Below are positions 8,570 to 20,901 of a stretch of DNA of 64,000 bases, piece by piece. The stretch is taken from contig NZ_CP050145.1 in assembly GCF_016767715.1 (NCBI RefSeq), positions 372,001 through 436,000 on the forward strand. The letters run 5' to 3'. The notes beneath the pieces were generated by a model. The model worked only from the letters and a program-made list of their open reading frames with translations, had not been told where the DNA came from and ran no database searches. The DNA comes from Mycobacteroides chelonae (GTDB lineage Bacteria; Actinomycetota; Actinomycetes; Mycobacteriales; Mycobacteriaceae). Positions within the stretch are counted from its first letter, which is position 1. The number at the start of each line of letters is the position of its first letter. The position numbers and the translations under genes were made by a program.

Positions 8570-9829
8570 ATGGGCGGATTTGGATTTCCGACCCTGGCGA
8601 TCGTCGTCGTCGTCGGAATGGTGGGGCCGCTGCTCGCGCTCAATACGCGGCTGCGGATCCCCGTTGTCATCGGCGAATTGCTCGCCGGAATCATCATCGG
8701 ACGCACCGGGTTTGGCTGGATCGATGCGTTCGATCCCACGTTCAAGATGTTCGCCGACGTCGGATTCGCACTGGTCATGTTCGTCGCCGGCACGCATGTG
8801 CCCATACGCGATAGGACAATGGTGGCCGCGCTACCCAAGGCGGCGCTGCGCGCCGTCGTGGTGGGTGCAGTCGGCGCAGTGTTGGGAGTGCTGCTGGCCA
8901 ACGCGTTCCACACGGGGCATGCACCGCTGTACGCGGTGCTCATCGCGTCCTCCTCGGCGGCGCTGGTGCTGCCGATCATCGACTCCCTGAGCCTGGAAGG
9001 GCCCAAGGTATTGAGCACCACCGCGCAGGTGGCCATCGCCGATACCGCATCGATTGTTCTGTTGCCCTTGGTTATCGACCTCAAGCATGCGCCCAGGGCG
9101 GCCGTCGGTGCGGTGGCCGTGGCGGCGTGCGCGGGCATTGTTTTCCTGATCCTGCGGGCGCTCGATCGGGCCGGAAAGCTCGATCGGTTCCACGATTATT
9201 CCAAGCAGCGCCGGGTGGCCATGGAGCTGCGGATCAGCCTGGCCATCGTCTTCGGGCTGGCGGCGCTGGCCGTGAAGACTCACGTGTCGATCATGTTGGC
9301 CGGGTTCGCTCTGGGCTTGGTCGTCGCGGGCATCGGGGAGCCGCGCCGACTTGCCAAGCAGCTGTTCGGCTTCACCGAAGGCTTCTTCTCGCCACTGTTC
9401 TTCGTCTGGCTGGGGGCCTCCCTGCACGTGCGCGAGCTCGGTGAGAACCCCAAGCTCATGCTGCTGGGGCTGGGCTTGGGTGGTGCGGCCGTGTTGGCAC
9501 ATATGGTCGGACGGATCTTCGGACAGCCGGTATCGCTGGGTGCGTTGGCGGCGGCTCAGCTCGGCGTGCCCATCGCGGCGGCCGCGATCGGCGAACAGCA
9601 ACAATCATTACTGCACGGTGAGGCCGCGGCACTCATCTTGGGGGCGCTGGTCACGATCGTCGCGGCAACGCTGGGCGGCTCGCTCTACGCGAAGACGTCT
9701 ATCCGGAATCAGCCAGGGGTGGCGAAACCTGAAGGCCCTCGCGGGGGCTCGGACGGTTCTGACGCTGCCGATGCTGCGGGTGGTCCGGCCCAGCCCACCG
9801 GCGGGACAGGCAACGGCGCCGCAGGGTAG
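8570..9829 (+). CDS. CPA2-type cation:proton antiporter
   Basis: A 419-residue integral membrane protein with about 11-13 hydrophobic helices. The N-terminal I-P-V-V-I-G-E-L-L-A-G-I-I-I-G pattern is the hallmark of the KefB/NhaP (Na+/H+ exchanger, CPA2) fold, and D-T-A-S (about 161-164) supplies the expected transport Asp. It probably exchanges Na+ or K+ for protons. No TrkA-N/RCK domain follows. The last about 40 residues are Gly/Pro/Asp-rich and lie opposite the C-terminal coding part of the RDD gene, a 121-bp convergent overlap. Confidence 0.85.
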   Translation: MGGFGFPTLAIVVVVGMVGPLLALNTRLRIPVVIGELLAGIIIGRTGFGWIDAFDPTFKMFADVGFALVMFVAGTHVPIRDRTMVAALPKAALRAVVVGAVGAVLGVLLANAFHTGHAPLYAVLIASSSAALVLPIIDSLSLEGPKVLSTTAQVAIADTASIVLLPLVIDLKHAPRAAVGAVAVAACAGIVFLILRALDRAGKLDRFHDYSKQRRVAMELRISLAIVFGLAALAVKTHVSIMLAGFALGLVVAGIGEPRRLAKQLFGFTEGFFSPLFFVWLGASLHVRELGENPKLMLLGLGLGGAAVLAHMVGRIFGQPVSLGALAAAQLGVPIAAAAIGEQQQSLLHGEAAALILGALVTIVAATLGGSLYAKTSIRNQPGVAKPEGPRGGSDGSDAADAAGGPAQPTGGTGNGAAG

Positions 9830-10569
9830 GCGGGCTGCATGTGTTCCAGGGCGCGGAGGTGGCGTTCGGCGAGCACCGCGGCCAGCATGAACTGTGGGGG
9901 TGTGCCGGGCGGCGGTGGCGGTGCGATGCTGGCAAGCACATCGGTGGAGATCTGATAGAGCATCTGGTCGCGCGTTTGTGGCGCCAATTGCCCTGCGCGG
10001 TTGAGGAATTGGCGGGCAAGATTCGCCTGTTCGGTGGTGAGTCCCGACAGTTGTAGCGTCTGCGCCCATTCGGCCAGCGGCGGTGGCATCACCGGTGGCG
10101 GAGGGAGTTTGGGACCACGCTCGCTGATCACCATGGTGCCAGCGAAGATGTCGCCCAGACGTTTACCCTTGGCCGACACCAAGCTGCTGATCACGGCGGG
10201 TGCGCCCATGAACATGAAGATCTCGACCACGGCCGCAAGGGCGCGGATGACGGCTTGCCGCAGGCGTTCCGGGCCGCCGTCGTCGGATACCACCCGCAAC
10301 CCCATGGCCATCTTGCCCAGCGAGCGTCCCCGGGTGGACATCTCCCAGATGACGGGATAGCCGACGAGCGCCAGCACGGAGTAGGCGATGCTGAGGGCGC
10401 CGGCCAGCGCCTCGTCGAACTGCGAGAGCGAGAACGCAACGACGAAGATTCCGGCATACAGCAGGATCACCTGCACGAAGATGTCGATGAACGTGGACAC
10501 CACCCGCACCGGAAGCTGGGCCACCTTGACGTCCAAGACAACCGCGTCACCCGTCACCAACTCGGACAT
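9709..10569 (-). CDS. RDD-family membrane protein
   Basis: A 286-residue protein, equivalent by order and sequence to Rv3695. The RDD domain occupies residues about 15-155: A-Q-L-P-V-R-V-V-S-T-F-I-D, two helices, then the T-R-G-R-S-L-G-K motif and G-K-R-L-G-D. The C-terminal third is cytosolic and Pro/Ala-rich. The function of RDD proteins is poorly defined; some act in transport. ATG 10569 is chosen over GTG 10572. The start lies only 26 bp from the divergent SpoIIM-like gene, and the 3' end overlaps the antiporter gene by 121 bp. Confidence 0.8.
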   Translation of the reverse strand: MSELVTGDAVVLDVKVAQLPVRVVSTFIDIFVQVILLYAGIFVVAFSLSQFDEALAGALSIAYSVLALVGYPVIWEMSTRGRSLGKMAMGLRVVSDDGGPERLRQAVIRALAAVVEIFMFMGAPAVISSLVSAKGKRLGDIFAGTMVISERGPKLPPPPVMPPPLAEWAQTLQLSGLTTEQANLARQFLNRAGQLAPQTRDQMLYQISTDVLASIAPPPPPGTPPQFMLAAVLAERHLRALEHMQPAYPAAPLPVPPVGWAGPPAASAASEPSEPPRGPSGFATPG

Positions 10570-10575
10570 CACTCG

Positions 10576-10588
10576 AGACTACTAGTAT
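10576..10588. promoter_or_regulatory. Overlapping divergent -10 elements for leaderless RDD and SpoIIM genes
   Basis: The 26-bp gap between the two divergent starts holds TAGTAT (10583-10588, + strand) seven bases before ATG 10596, and TAGTCT (10581-10576, - strand) six bases before ATG 10569. Both fit the TANNNT -10 of mycobacteria at the distance seen for leaderless mRNAs. The 8-bp palindrome TACTAGTA (10580-10587) underlies the arrangement. Neither gene has a ribosome binding site. Confidence 0.55.
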
Positions 10589-10595
10589 TTGCCAG

Positions 10596-11588
10596 ATGGA
10601 CGTGGACGCATTTGTCGCCACTCACCGGGGGACATGGGACCGGCTGGAGCTGCTGCTCAAGCGCAGGCGCAGCCTGAGCGGTCCAGAGATCGATGAGCTG
10701 GTCGAGCTGTACCAGCGGGTGTCGACGCACCTGTCGACCGTGCGGTCGTCCTCCGGGGATCCGGCATTGGTCGGGCGGTTGTCCAACCTGGTTGCCCGGG
10801 CACGTTCGGCCGTCACGGGAGAGCATGCCCCGCTGTGGCGTCACTTCATCCGATTCTGGACGGTGTCGTTTCCCGTGGTCGCTTACCGGAGCTGGCGGTG
10901 GTGGCTGGGCGCGACGGTCGCCTCGATGGTGGTGGCAGTCGCCGTCGGCATCTGGGTGATGCACTCCGCCGAGCTGCAATCGGTGATCGGAACACCCGAT
11001 GAGATCGCGCACCTGGTAAACGAGGACTTCGAAAACTATTACAGCGAGCATCCCGCCGCGGCCTTCGCGCTGCACGTGTGGATCAACAACTCGTGGGTGG
11101 CGGCGCAATGCATCATCTTCGCCGTGCTGCTGGGCATTCCCATCCCGTTCGTCTTGTTCATGAATGCGGCGAATGTGGGCGTGGCCGGTGGTTTGATGAT
11201 CGCGGCGGGCCGCGGCGATGTGTTCTTCGGCCTGATCCTCCCGCACGGTCTCTTGGAGCTCACGGCGGTGTTCTTGGCCGCGGGCGCGGGAATGCGCCTG
11301 GGATGGAAGGTTATTGACCCCGGCGATCGGCCCCGTGGACAGGTGCTGGCCGAGCAGGGCCGCGCCGTCATGTCGGTGGCGGGCGGACTTGTCGGGGTAC
11401 TGCTGGTGAGCGGCCTCATCGAGGCGCTGGTCACCCCGTCGCCATTGCCGACATTCGCACGTGTGGCAATCGGGGTGATCGCGGAGGCGCTGTTCCTGGC
11501 CTATGTGGTGATTCTCGGTCGGCGCGGGGTGGCCGCAAACGAATCCGGCGATATGGAAGACGCTCCCGATTACGCTCCGGCTTCCTGA
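10596..11588 (+). CDS. SpoIIM-like (stage II sporulation protein M family) membrane protein
   Basis: A 330-residue protein corresponding to Rv3694c. About 95 residues of cytosolic helical sequence (G-T-W-D-R-L near the start) precede five or six membrane helices, with the family motif L-P-H-G-L-L-E-L near residue 211. In Bacillus SpoIIM works with peptidoglycan hydrolases, but mycobacteria do not sporulate, so the role here is unknown. In actinobacteria this family sits constantly beside MoxR, DUF58 and RDD genes, as here, suggesting a shared envelope-associated complex. The start lacks a ribosome binding site (leaderless). Confidence 0.85.
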   Translation: MDVDAFVATHRGTWDRLELLLKRRRSLSGPEIDELVELYQRVSTHLSTVRSSSGDPALVGRLSNLVARARSAVTGEHAPLWRHFIRFWTVSFPVVAYRSWRWWLGATVASMVVAVAVGIWVMHSAELQSVIGTPDEIAHLVNEDFENYYSEHPAAAFALHVWINNSWVAAQCIIFAVLLGIPIPFVLFMNAANVGVAGGLMIAAGRGDVFFGLILPHGLLELTAVFLAAGAGMRLGWKVIDPGDRPRGQVLAEQGRAVMSVAGGLVGVLLVSGLIEALVTPSPLPTFARVAIGVIAEALFLAYVVILGRRGVAANESGDMEDAPDYAPAS

Positions 11589-11591
11589 GCG

Positions 11592-12940
11592 CTACAGGCG
11601 TCCGGACGCCTTCAACGATAGATACCGGTCGGCAAGAGCGGGGGCGATCTCATCCGGCGGGGCGTCGACAACCTCGACACCCTGCCGGCGCAACAAGGTG
11701 ACGATGCGCCGGCGTCCGCCACGGGTACGTTCGGCAGCGGCCGCGTCATAGACCTGCTCGACGTCCAGTGACCTGATATTTCCTGGCCCCGTGGAGTTCT
11801 CGGGCATCACCATGTCCTCGACACGTGGATCGCTGACCGCGGCCACCAACAGATGGTGATGGCTTGTCAGCTGGGGAAGCAGCGGTAGCAGGCCCTCCTC
11901 CAGCGCCTCGGGATTCAGGTCGGTGAGCAGCACGATGAGCGAGCGATGACGGGATTTACGACGAATGGTGGCCACGAGATCGCGGGCGTCGGATTCGACA
12001 AGCGAGGATTCCAGCGGCGCCATCGCGTTGACCACCAGCGGAAGTAGTTCGTTGCGCGATGCACCGGACACCTGCGAGCGCACCGCGCGGTCGTGCGCCA
12101 GGAAGTCCACGCGATCTCCGGCGCGAGATGCCAATGCCACCAACAGCAATGCGGCGTCCATCGCCCAGTCCAACCGCGGCCACCCGGAGGGATCGCCCGA
12201 TGTCGGGTCGACGCCGATGCGTCCCGCCGAGGTGCGACCGGTGTCCAGCACCACGAGGATGCGGCGGTCTCGTTCCGGGCGCCAGGTGCGTACCACCACG
12301 TCATTGCGCCGGGCGGAGGCACGCCAGTCGATGGACCGGACGTCATCGCCCACGACATACTCACGCAGCGAATCGAATTCGGTGCCCTGGCCGCGGATGA
12401 GCACAGGGATGGCACCTTCGAGTTCGCGCAGTTTGGCGAGGCGGGACGGCAGATGCTTGCGGCTCAGGAACGGTGGCAGCACGCGCAGCTGCCAGGGCAC
12501 GTCGTGACGTCCCTGCCGCCCGGCCAGCCCCAGCGGTCCCACCGTACGCACGGTCACGGTGGCCGGCCGGTGATCGCCACGACGTAAGGGGTACAAGGAG
12601 GTAACGATCTGTGTGCGTTCGCCATTGCGCAGATTCAACCGGTGTGCCCGTGGTGTCGCACGCATGCTCGGTGCCCAACTGTCCCGGACCCATCCGCGTA
12701 CCCGGCGGCCCGGATTCTGGATCTGTAGGGTGATGTCTGCGGATTCACCAAGCCGGATGGAATCCGGCCCCGACCGGACAAAGGTGAGACGGCGCGGGCT
12801 GGCGGCGGCGGCGATATCGATGACGATCAATACCGTGAGTGCCAGGAGTAGCAGCCAGAACAGCCGAACCGGCCACGGCGACACCAGGATCAGCAGCGCG
12901 CCGAGCAGCGCCGCCAATCCCGCGCGTCCGGTGAGAATCA

Positions 12941-12941
<1 letters not shown>
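11592..12941 (-). CDS. DUF58 (vWA-like) protein of MoxR operon
   Basis: A 449-residue protein corresponding to Rv3693. Two N-terminal membrane helices (about 5-50) are followed by a DUF58 domain with G-T-E-F-D-S-L-R-E-Y and D-D-V-R-S-I-D-W-R, then a vWA-like Rossmann region (V-V-L-D-T-G-R-T-S-A). DUF58 proteins are usual partners of MoxR ATPases and probably bind metal via a MIDAS-like site. The start is GTG 12941, sharing one base with the moxR stop (TAGTG); the longer open frame from 13109 overlaps MoxR and looks non-coding. It is the last gene of the five-gene minus-strand operon and converges with the SpoIIM gene. Confidence 0.88.
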
Positions 12942-13911
<970 letters not shown>

Positions 13912-13915
<4 letters not shown>

Positions 13916-15057
13916 GATTCGCGTACCTGCCTTTCCAGAAGATCCAGTTGTCGAGTCAGATTGGTGAGCTGTTGGTCGTCCGACGGGACGGGGCCGAACA
14001 GCACATGGTGAATCTCGATGGGGTTACGGCCTATTCGCGAAGCGGCGGTGGTGGTGACGACCTGCGGCGTCTCGTCGACCGGGAGGCCGAGCCGACGCAC
14101 GATCCGGTAGGTGGCAGCCTCACGCAACGATGCGGCGGCGAGATCGCGGGCACGGCGCGACCGGTAGAGGCGCCCGCGCCCCTCGGTGGTTTCCGAAGCG
14201 CGCACGATCACCGGAAGCTTTTCGGCGACTACGGGCCCCAGGCGGCGGCCCCGCCAGAGAGCGAGCAGCAGTACGACGATGCAGAGCTGCCAAATAGCCA
14301 TGCTCACTTGGTCAGGGATCAGATCGCCCATCGATTTCGGTTGGGCGCTGGTGCCCACCTTCGGCCGTTCGGGGACGTACCAAACCAGGTGCGAGGAGCG
14401 GCCGGCCAGATTCATGGCCAATGCCGCATTGCCCTGCTTGGCCAGTTGCAGGTTGGATAGCAGGGTGTCATCGCCCAGCACGGTGATGGTGCGGGCGCCC
14501 TCGGGATAACGCAGCAGAGTGCCGCCGTAGCAGCTAATTTGGCCAGGACCTGGATTGGTGAATGTGTAGGTGGGGCCAATGTATGTCTGAATGGTGCCGG
14601 CCCGCTGAGCTTCCCGGAGATCGCAGTTGGGTTCGACGATCTCATCGCTTTGGTATGAGGTGATGCGTGCCTGCGAGGCCAGCCGCTCACGGGTCGCGGA
14701 GTACGGCGCCAGCAGGAGGCGATCCCCGGGAATCTCAATCAGAGAGTCCAGTATCTCGTCGGTGAGATTCCCATTGTCCAGCACCATGAGCTGGCTGTCG
14801 GGTCGCATCGCGGCACGGACCTCGGCGATGGTGGTGGCGCGTGTGACAGTGACACCGCGGTCGCGCAGCAGTTGCGCGAGAGCGTGCCCGCCCCGCTGGG
14901 TCACGGCTTCGGGGTCGAGATAGCCCTCGGGCCGAGGCGATTTGGTGACCAGTAGACCCGTGACGACGATGGCGGCCAGTGCGGTCAGGATCCATGCCCA
15001 GGTGCGCCAACGGTCCCGGAGGCGGGGAGAGGTGGCGGTGCTGGTGCTGGTGGTCAC
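13912..15057 (-). CDS. DUF4350 membrane-anchored protein
   Basis: A 381-residue protein corresponding to Rv3691. One N-terminal membrane helix (about 19-40) is followed by an extracytoplasmic DUF4350 domain (about 45-225, resembling a GATase/IFT-like fold, with D-P-E-A-V-T-Q-R-G-G), a second helix (about 253-270) and a cytosolic helical tail. It overlaps DUF4129 upstream and moxR downstream by 4 nt each. By context it belongs to a MoxR-dependent envelope assembly; biochemical function is unknown. Confidence 0.85.
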
Positions 15058-15701
15058 CGCACCGCCTCCCAGCCTGTCATCGCGCCCGGTTCTGTGGATG
15101 TCAACAGAACCGCGGCATCGCGGATATGGTCGTCCAAGTCGGCGATCTTGCGATAGGACTGTTCGGTACCGGGGCGTTCGCCGTAGCTCACGTCATTGAA
15201 GATTTCCGCACTCGATCGGAATTCTGGTGCCAGTGAGGGTAATTCGCGTGATGCGTCGGCAGCCAGCTCGTTGGCGGTACGCCCCGGCACCGGGGTGAGG
15301 ATCGTGCGTTCTTCGAGTTGGCGTGCCACGGCGCGCAGCCGGTGCCGGATTGCCGAGGCCCAGTCACCCTGGGATGCGGCAAGTTCCGCGGCCGCTCGAT
15401 GCTCCGCCGCGGTGAGCTCGGCTGATTCGAAGAGCCCGAAATCCGCGCCGCCCTTGGTCCGGACGGCGCGGCGTGCAATGCGCACCAACAGCACCACGAC
15501 GGCGATGAGGATGAGCGCGGTGACGACGATGGTGAACCAGCCGCCGGGAACCTCGCTGGCCCGGAACTCCAGGTAGTTCAGGTGTTCGATGATCCAGTTG
15601 ACCAGACGGTCCAGTGGTGAGGGGTGCTCGTAGATCGGTTTGGCGAGTTCGTGTTGGGCCGCCTCGGCCGCTGATTCGCGGTCGATGTCGACGGTCGGCA
15701 T
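15054..15701 (-). CDS. DUF4129 single-pass membrane protein
   Basis: A 215-residue protein corresponding to Rv3690. A short N-terminal extracytoplasmic segment is followed by one membrane helix (about 57-77) and a cytosolic DUF4129 domain with A-I-R-H-R-L-R-A-V and G-R-T-A-N-E-L-A (typically a T-A-x-E-L motif). DUF4129 is a cytoplasmic helical domain otherwise found at the end of transglutaminase-like membrane proteins that accompany MoxR/DUF58. The start at ATG 15701 shares one base with the upstream stop (TAATG), which is better than the 11-residue-longer open frame. Confidence 0.85.
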   Translation of the reverse strand: MPTVDIDRESAAEAAQHELAKPIYEHPSPLDRLVNWIIEHLNYLEFRASEVPGGWFTIVVTALILIAVVVLLVRIARRAVRTKGGADFGLFESAELTAAEHRAAAELAASQGDWASAIRHRLRAVARQLEERTILTPVPGRTANELAADASRELPSLAPEFRSSAEIFNDVSYGERPGTEQSYRKIADLDDHIRDAAVLLTSTEPGAMTGWEAVR

Positions 15702-16948
15702 TACACCTGAACCGGGGGATACGCGGGCAGCCACAACGCATCAGGGTCGATGCCGGGTTGTCCGAGGCGCTCGCGCGTTCTGGTTTCGGTTTGCAACACG
15801 AGATCGAATGCCTCGGTGCGCATTCGCTGGTCGGTGTAGAGCAGCACGTTCACCGCGGCGTTGAACGGCAGCGTGATGATCTGGGCGACGATGACACCGA
15901 CACTGGTGAGCGCCAGACCCAGGAGCATTGTCGTGCTGCTGGTATTCGATGAGCCCAGGCCCATGCCGATCTGTCCGCCGAGGCTGAAGGGCATTCCCAG
16001 GATGCCGGCCACGATGCCGACGATGATGGATGTGAGCAGCAGGATGCCAAGGAGGCGCCAATAGCCCTTGCGTACCAAAGATATTGATCGGCCGATTGCG
16101 CCGAAGACAGTCTGGCGCTCCAGGATCAAAACTGGGGACGCCAGGGCGAAGACGGGAATGAGATAGAAGTACAGCGCCAGGAAGCCGAACCCGAGCGCGA
16201 AGCCCGCCGGTACCGCGCCCCACGGGCCGACGGTGAGGGCAAGCCCGACCACTCCGGCGATACCGATCGCCAGAGGCAGGGTCAGCAGTAGAGCGGAGAG
16301 GAACGCCAATCCGATGAGCGCCCAGATGCGGGGTTTGGCACGCTGCCAGGCCGCCGAGGGCGTGGTGTGTTCACCGAATACGGAGCGTCCGACGGTGACT
16401 GTCAGCATGCCGCTCAGGACGATGGTGACCAGCATGGTGATCACGTAGCCGATGGCCGCGCCGCCGAAGTATCCGATCCCGAATGCGGCGGCGAACGCGT
16501 CGTCACTGTTCGCGTCGAAGCCCCCGACACCGCTGAGCAGTCCCAGGATGGGTCCGGCTTGCAATGCGAAGGTGAGCAGCTGGCTGATGACCACGACCAC
16601 GGCGGTGAGACCGATCGTTGCCTTGGGGTTAGCGCGAATGGCGGCGACGGCCCCGTTGTACAGCGCGGACAGATCCAGCGGGCGCAGCGGGATGATGCCG
16701 GGTTTCAGTGCCGGTGGCGCAGGTGTCACCCAGTAGGGAACCTGTGGCGGCCCCTGATATCCAGGCGGTGGCGGCTGGTATCCGGGCGGTGGTGGTTGAT
16801 ACCCAGGAGGTGGCGGCTGGTATCCGAATCCCGGGGGTGGATATCCGTAGGCCGGGGCGGGTGGATAGCCAGGCGCAGCAGGAGGGTAGGCGGGTGGGGG
16901 TCCCGGGGGTAGCGGAGACGGAGTGACGCCCCCCTCGTCGTTGCTCAT
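15701..16948 (-). CDS. Pro-rich multi-pass membrane protein, first gene of MoxR operon
   Basis: A 415-residue protein corresponding to Rv3689. Residues 1-80 are Pro/Gly/Tyr-rich with tandem G-Y-Q-P-P-P-P repeats, cytosolic by prediction; the rest has about six membrane helices with a long central loop and resembles the GlyPDase-membrane-domain/DUF7847 type. A conserved R-S-I-S-L-V-R-K-G-Y-W-R-L-L segment follows helix 5. The function is not known. It opens the operon, 98 bp from the divergent methyltransferase gene, and may be influenced by the operators located at 16999-17038. Confidence 0.82.
   Translation of the reverse strand: MSNDEGGVTPSPLPPGPPPAYPPAAPGYPPAPAYGYPPPGFGYQPPPPGYQPPPPGYQPPPPGYQGPPQVPYWVTPAPPALKPGIIPLRPLDLSALYNGAVAAIRANPKATIGLTAVVVVISQLLTFALQAGPILGLLSGVGGFDANSDDAFAAAFGIGYFGGAAIGYVITMLVTIVLSGMLTVTVGRSVFGEHTTPSAAWQRAKPRIWALIGLAFLSALLLTLPLAIGIAGVVGLALTVGPWGAVPAGFALGFGFLALYFYLIPVFALASPVLILERQTVFGAIGRSISLVRKGYWRLLGILLLTSIIVGIVAGILGMPFSLGGQIGMGLGSSNTSSTTMLLGLALTSVGVIVAQIITLPFNAAVNVLLYTDQRMRTEAFDLVLQTETRTRERLGQPGIDPDALWLPAYPPVQV
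16755..16845 (-). repeat. Tandem GYQPPPP-coding repeat
   Basis: About three and a half degenerate copies of a 21-nt unit (core TATCC-GGCGGTGG on the + strand) encode repeated G-Y-Q-P-P-P-P in the cytosolic tail. In-frame unit length means copy-number changes would keep the reading frame. Confidence 0.6.
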
Positions 16949-16998
16949 TGCTCCATTTTGGCGGCTGAGGGCGTTCCTGGCAATTGCCTCTCCATTTT

Positions 16999-19070
<2,072 letters not shown>

Positions 19071-19162
19071 GGCTGAAGGCTATGGATGACGACCGACAGC
19101 TGGGCGAGGTTATCCACAACCACGATGGCCATCCACAAGTGAGACGAACCGCTTGTCGAATG

Positions 19163-19987
19163 TCAGAAGTTGCGGTAGTCGCGCACCGGCATCCGGGATC
19201 CGCGTCTCTCCGGCTTGGGTGCCATGAGTTCGATGAGTCGAATGACTCGATAGCGTTGTCCGGCATAGGGTTCTAGAAGTTCCAGCATGCCGGCATCGTC
19301 GGTCTTATTGCCGGTGAGCGCGAATCCCACCTGCCCGGCGATGTGGTAGTCCCCGACGGGCACGGCGTCGGGATCGCCGAGCGCGCGACTGCGGACCTCG
19401 GCCTCGGTCCACGGTCCGATGCCGTGGATCGAGGTCAGGTGCTCTGGCTTGGTTTCCACGTCGATGTTGGCAGCGATGCGGACGGTGCGCATGCGGACCG
19501 GTTCCGCACCGGAATTGTGCCACTCCCACGACGGTATGTCGAGCCATTCTCGTTGGGGTGGAGGAGCCTTGGCGCCGCCCATGTCGGTGCCGACACGGTT
19601 GATGAGATACCGCCAGGCACGCCAGGCCTCTGCGCCGGGCACCTTCTGTTCCAGCACGGCCGGAACGAGGGCCTCCCACACGCGATCGGTGGCGCCCAGA
19701 CGGACGCCCTTCGCGCCCTGGATCAGCCGGGTGACAACCTCGTGTTTAGGTGTGAGCGCTTCGGGTTCGTCGTCGGCGCCCAACAGGCGTGGCAGGCGAT
19801 CGAGCAGCCACTCGGCACCGTCACCGTAGGCCCGGCCGACGACGGTCTTGTATTCGCGTGAGATCGTCAGTACCCCAGGGCCATCCGGGGTGTAGGTGCC
19901 TCGGGTGATGGATCCGCCGGGGGACACCCGGTACGTGGGATCAGTCGAGCCGCGCCGGTGGATGCCGAGGGTTCGGCGTATATCCAA
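19163..19987 (-). CDS. AlkA-like DNA-3-methyladenine glycosylase
   Basis: A 274-residue protein from TTG 19987, possibly longer. It has the helix-hairpin-helix-GPD core S-I-H-G-I-G-P-W-T-E (about 199-208) and the catalytic Asp in P-V-G-D-Y-H-I (about 227), as in AlkA enzymes that excise alkylated bases. The frame stays open upstream, and residues encoded there (R-E-W-T-P-P-W-P-L-D) look like real family sequence, but no ATG, GTG or TTG is found before the stop region of the upstream gene. The true start is therefore unresolved. It lies 38 bp downstream of the gene at 20026. Confidence 0.82.
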   Translation of the reverse strand: MDIRRTLGIHRRGSTDPTYRVSPGGSITRGTYTPDGPGVLTISREYKTVVGRAYGDGAEWLLDRLPRLLGADDEPEALTPKHEVVTRLIQGAKGVRLGATDRVWEALVPAVLEQKVPGAEAWRAWRYLINRVGTDMGGAKAPPPQREWLDIPSWEWHNSGAEPVRMRTVRIAANIDVETKPEHLTSIHGIGPWTEAEVRSRALGDPDAVPVGDYHIAGQVGFALTGNKTDDAGMLELLEPYAGQRYRVIRLIELMAPKPERRGSRMPVRDYRNF

Positions 19988-20025
19988 CGGCCACGGTGGA
20001 GTCCACTCACGGATGAGCGGAGCTG

Positions 20026-20628
20026 CTAGGCCCCCGGGCAGAACTTCCAGCCGCCGGTCTCCTTCTTGAACTCGATGTCGTGCTTGCCCTTGGCATCGGT
20101 GATGTGAATGACGGCGATGTCGCCGTCGATATCGAGGCCGGTGATCTTCGAGGGGCCATTGTCGGCCTTGGTCAAGGCGTTGAGATCAGGAGCTTGCCCG
20201 CTTCCGGCGATGTCCTTGAACGCCTCGCGGTACTTGGCACAGAAGAAGGTGAGCATCTTCTTGAAGTCGTTGGCCTTGGCGGCATCGGCCATTCCGGAGA
20301 TGGTCTGCTTGATCGCCTTGATGTCCTCGTCCTTGTTGGAGCCGGAGGAGCGGGGCGAGTCGACGATCTGGTCGTTGGCGGACGTGCGGGTGCTCTGCGT
20401 GCTGGAGTTGGTGGTGGTGAGTCCGAGTACCAGCAGGGCGATCAGGAAGATGCCGAGCGAGCCACCGACGACGGCCAGGGCCTTCTGCTGCGGGGCAGTG
20501 GCGGCCGGGGAGGTTTGGGGGCGGGGCGTAGCCGCTGGGAGGCTGGCCATAGGGCCGGGCTGGGGGTATCCGGGGAACTGCTGTTGAGGCTGCTGGTACT
20601 GGCCGTGGGGGTACTGCGGTTGCGTCAT
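20026..20628 (-). CDS. Single-pass membrane protein with extracytoplasmic FFCxKYR/WKxC domain
   Basis: A 200-residue protein. A Gln/Pro/Tyr-rich cytosolic tail (1-48) is followed by one membrane helix (about 51-70), a Ser/Thr linker and an about 105-residue extracytoplasmic domain resembling the NTF2-like DUF4878/lumazine-binding fold. It holds F-F-C-A-K-Y-R (128-134) and ends in W-K-F-C, so the two cysteines could form a disulfide. The secreted protein at 24282 shares both motifs. ATG 20628 is chosen because the M-T-Q-P-Q start is typical; the frame runs open to 20742. The role is unknown. Confidence 0.75.
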   Translation of the reverse strand: MTQPQYPHGQYQQPQQQFPGYPQPGPMASLPAATPRPQTSPAATAPQQKALAVVGGSLGIFLIALLVLGLTTTNSSTQSTRTSANDQIVDSPRSSGSNKDEDIKAIKQTISGMADAAKANDFKKMLTFFCAKYREAFKDIAGSGQAPDLNALTKADNGPSKITGLDIDGDIAVIHITDAKGKHDIEFKKETGGWKFCPGA

Positions 20629-20901
20629 CTGCGTATCTGTCCTAGCGCGGCTGCGGTCATGGCGTTCCATGCCAGTGTGCCGGATGGGCGCAGTGGAGGT
20701 GGTTGTCACGCGTTTTCCGTGCCTGCCGAGGTGATGTCCCATTTCTCCACACGCCTTCCCGGCATGTCTGAGATTCAGGCTTCAGCGCGCTGCGCTGTTA
20801 GTCTCCGAAGAACGCCGGAATGGGGACGCGGGGAGGCGTGCTCGACCGGTCGATCGCAAGGAAGCGCGAAAGAGCTGGTAGCGAGGCTGACGGAGAGATT
20901 A

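Noticed and set aside
20080..20901. Long in-frame extension of the acyltransferase gene
   Set aside because: It runs antisense through the gene at 20026-20628 and lacks a start with a binding site; GTG 20902 has one.
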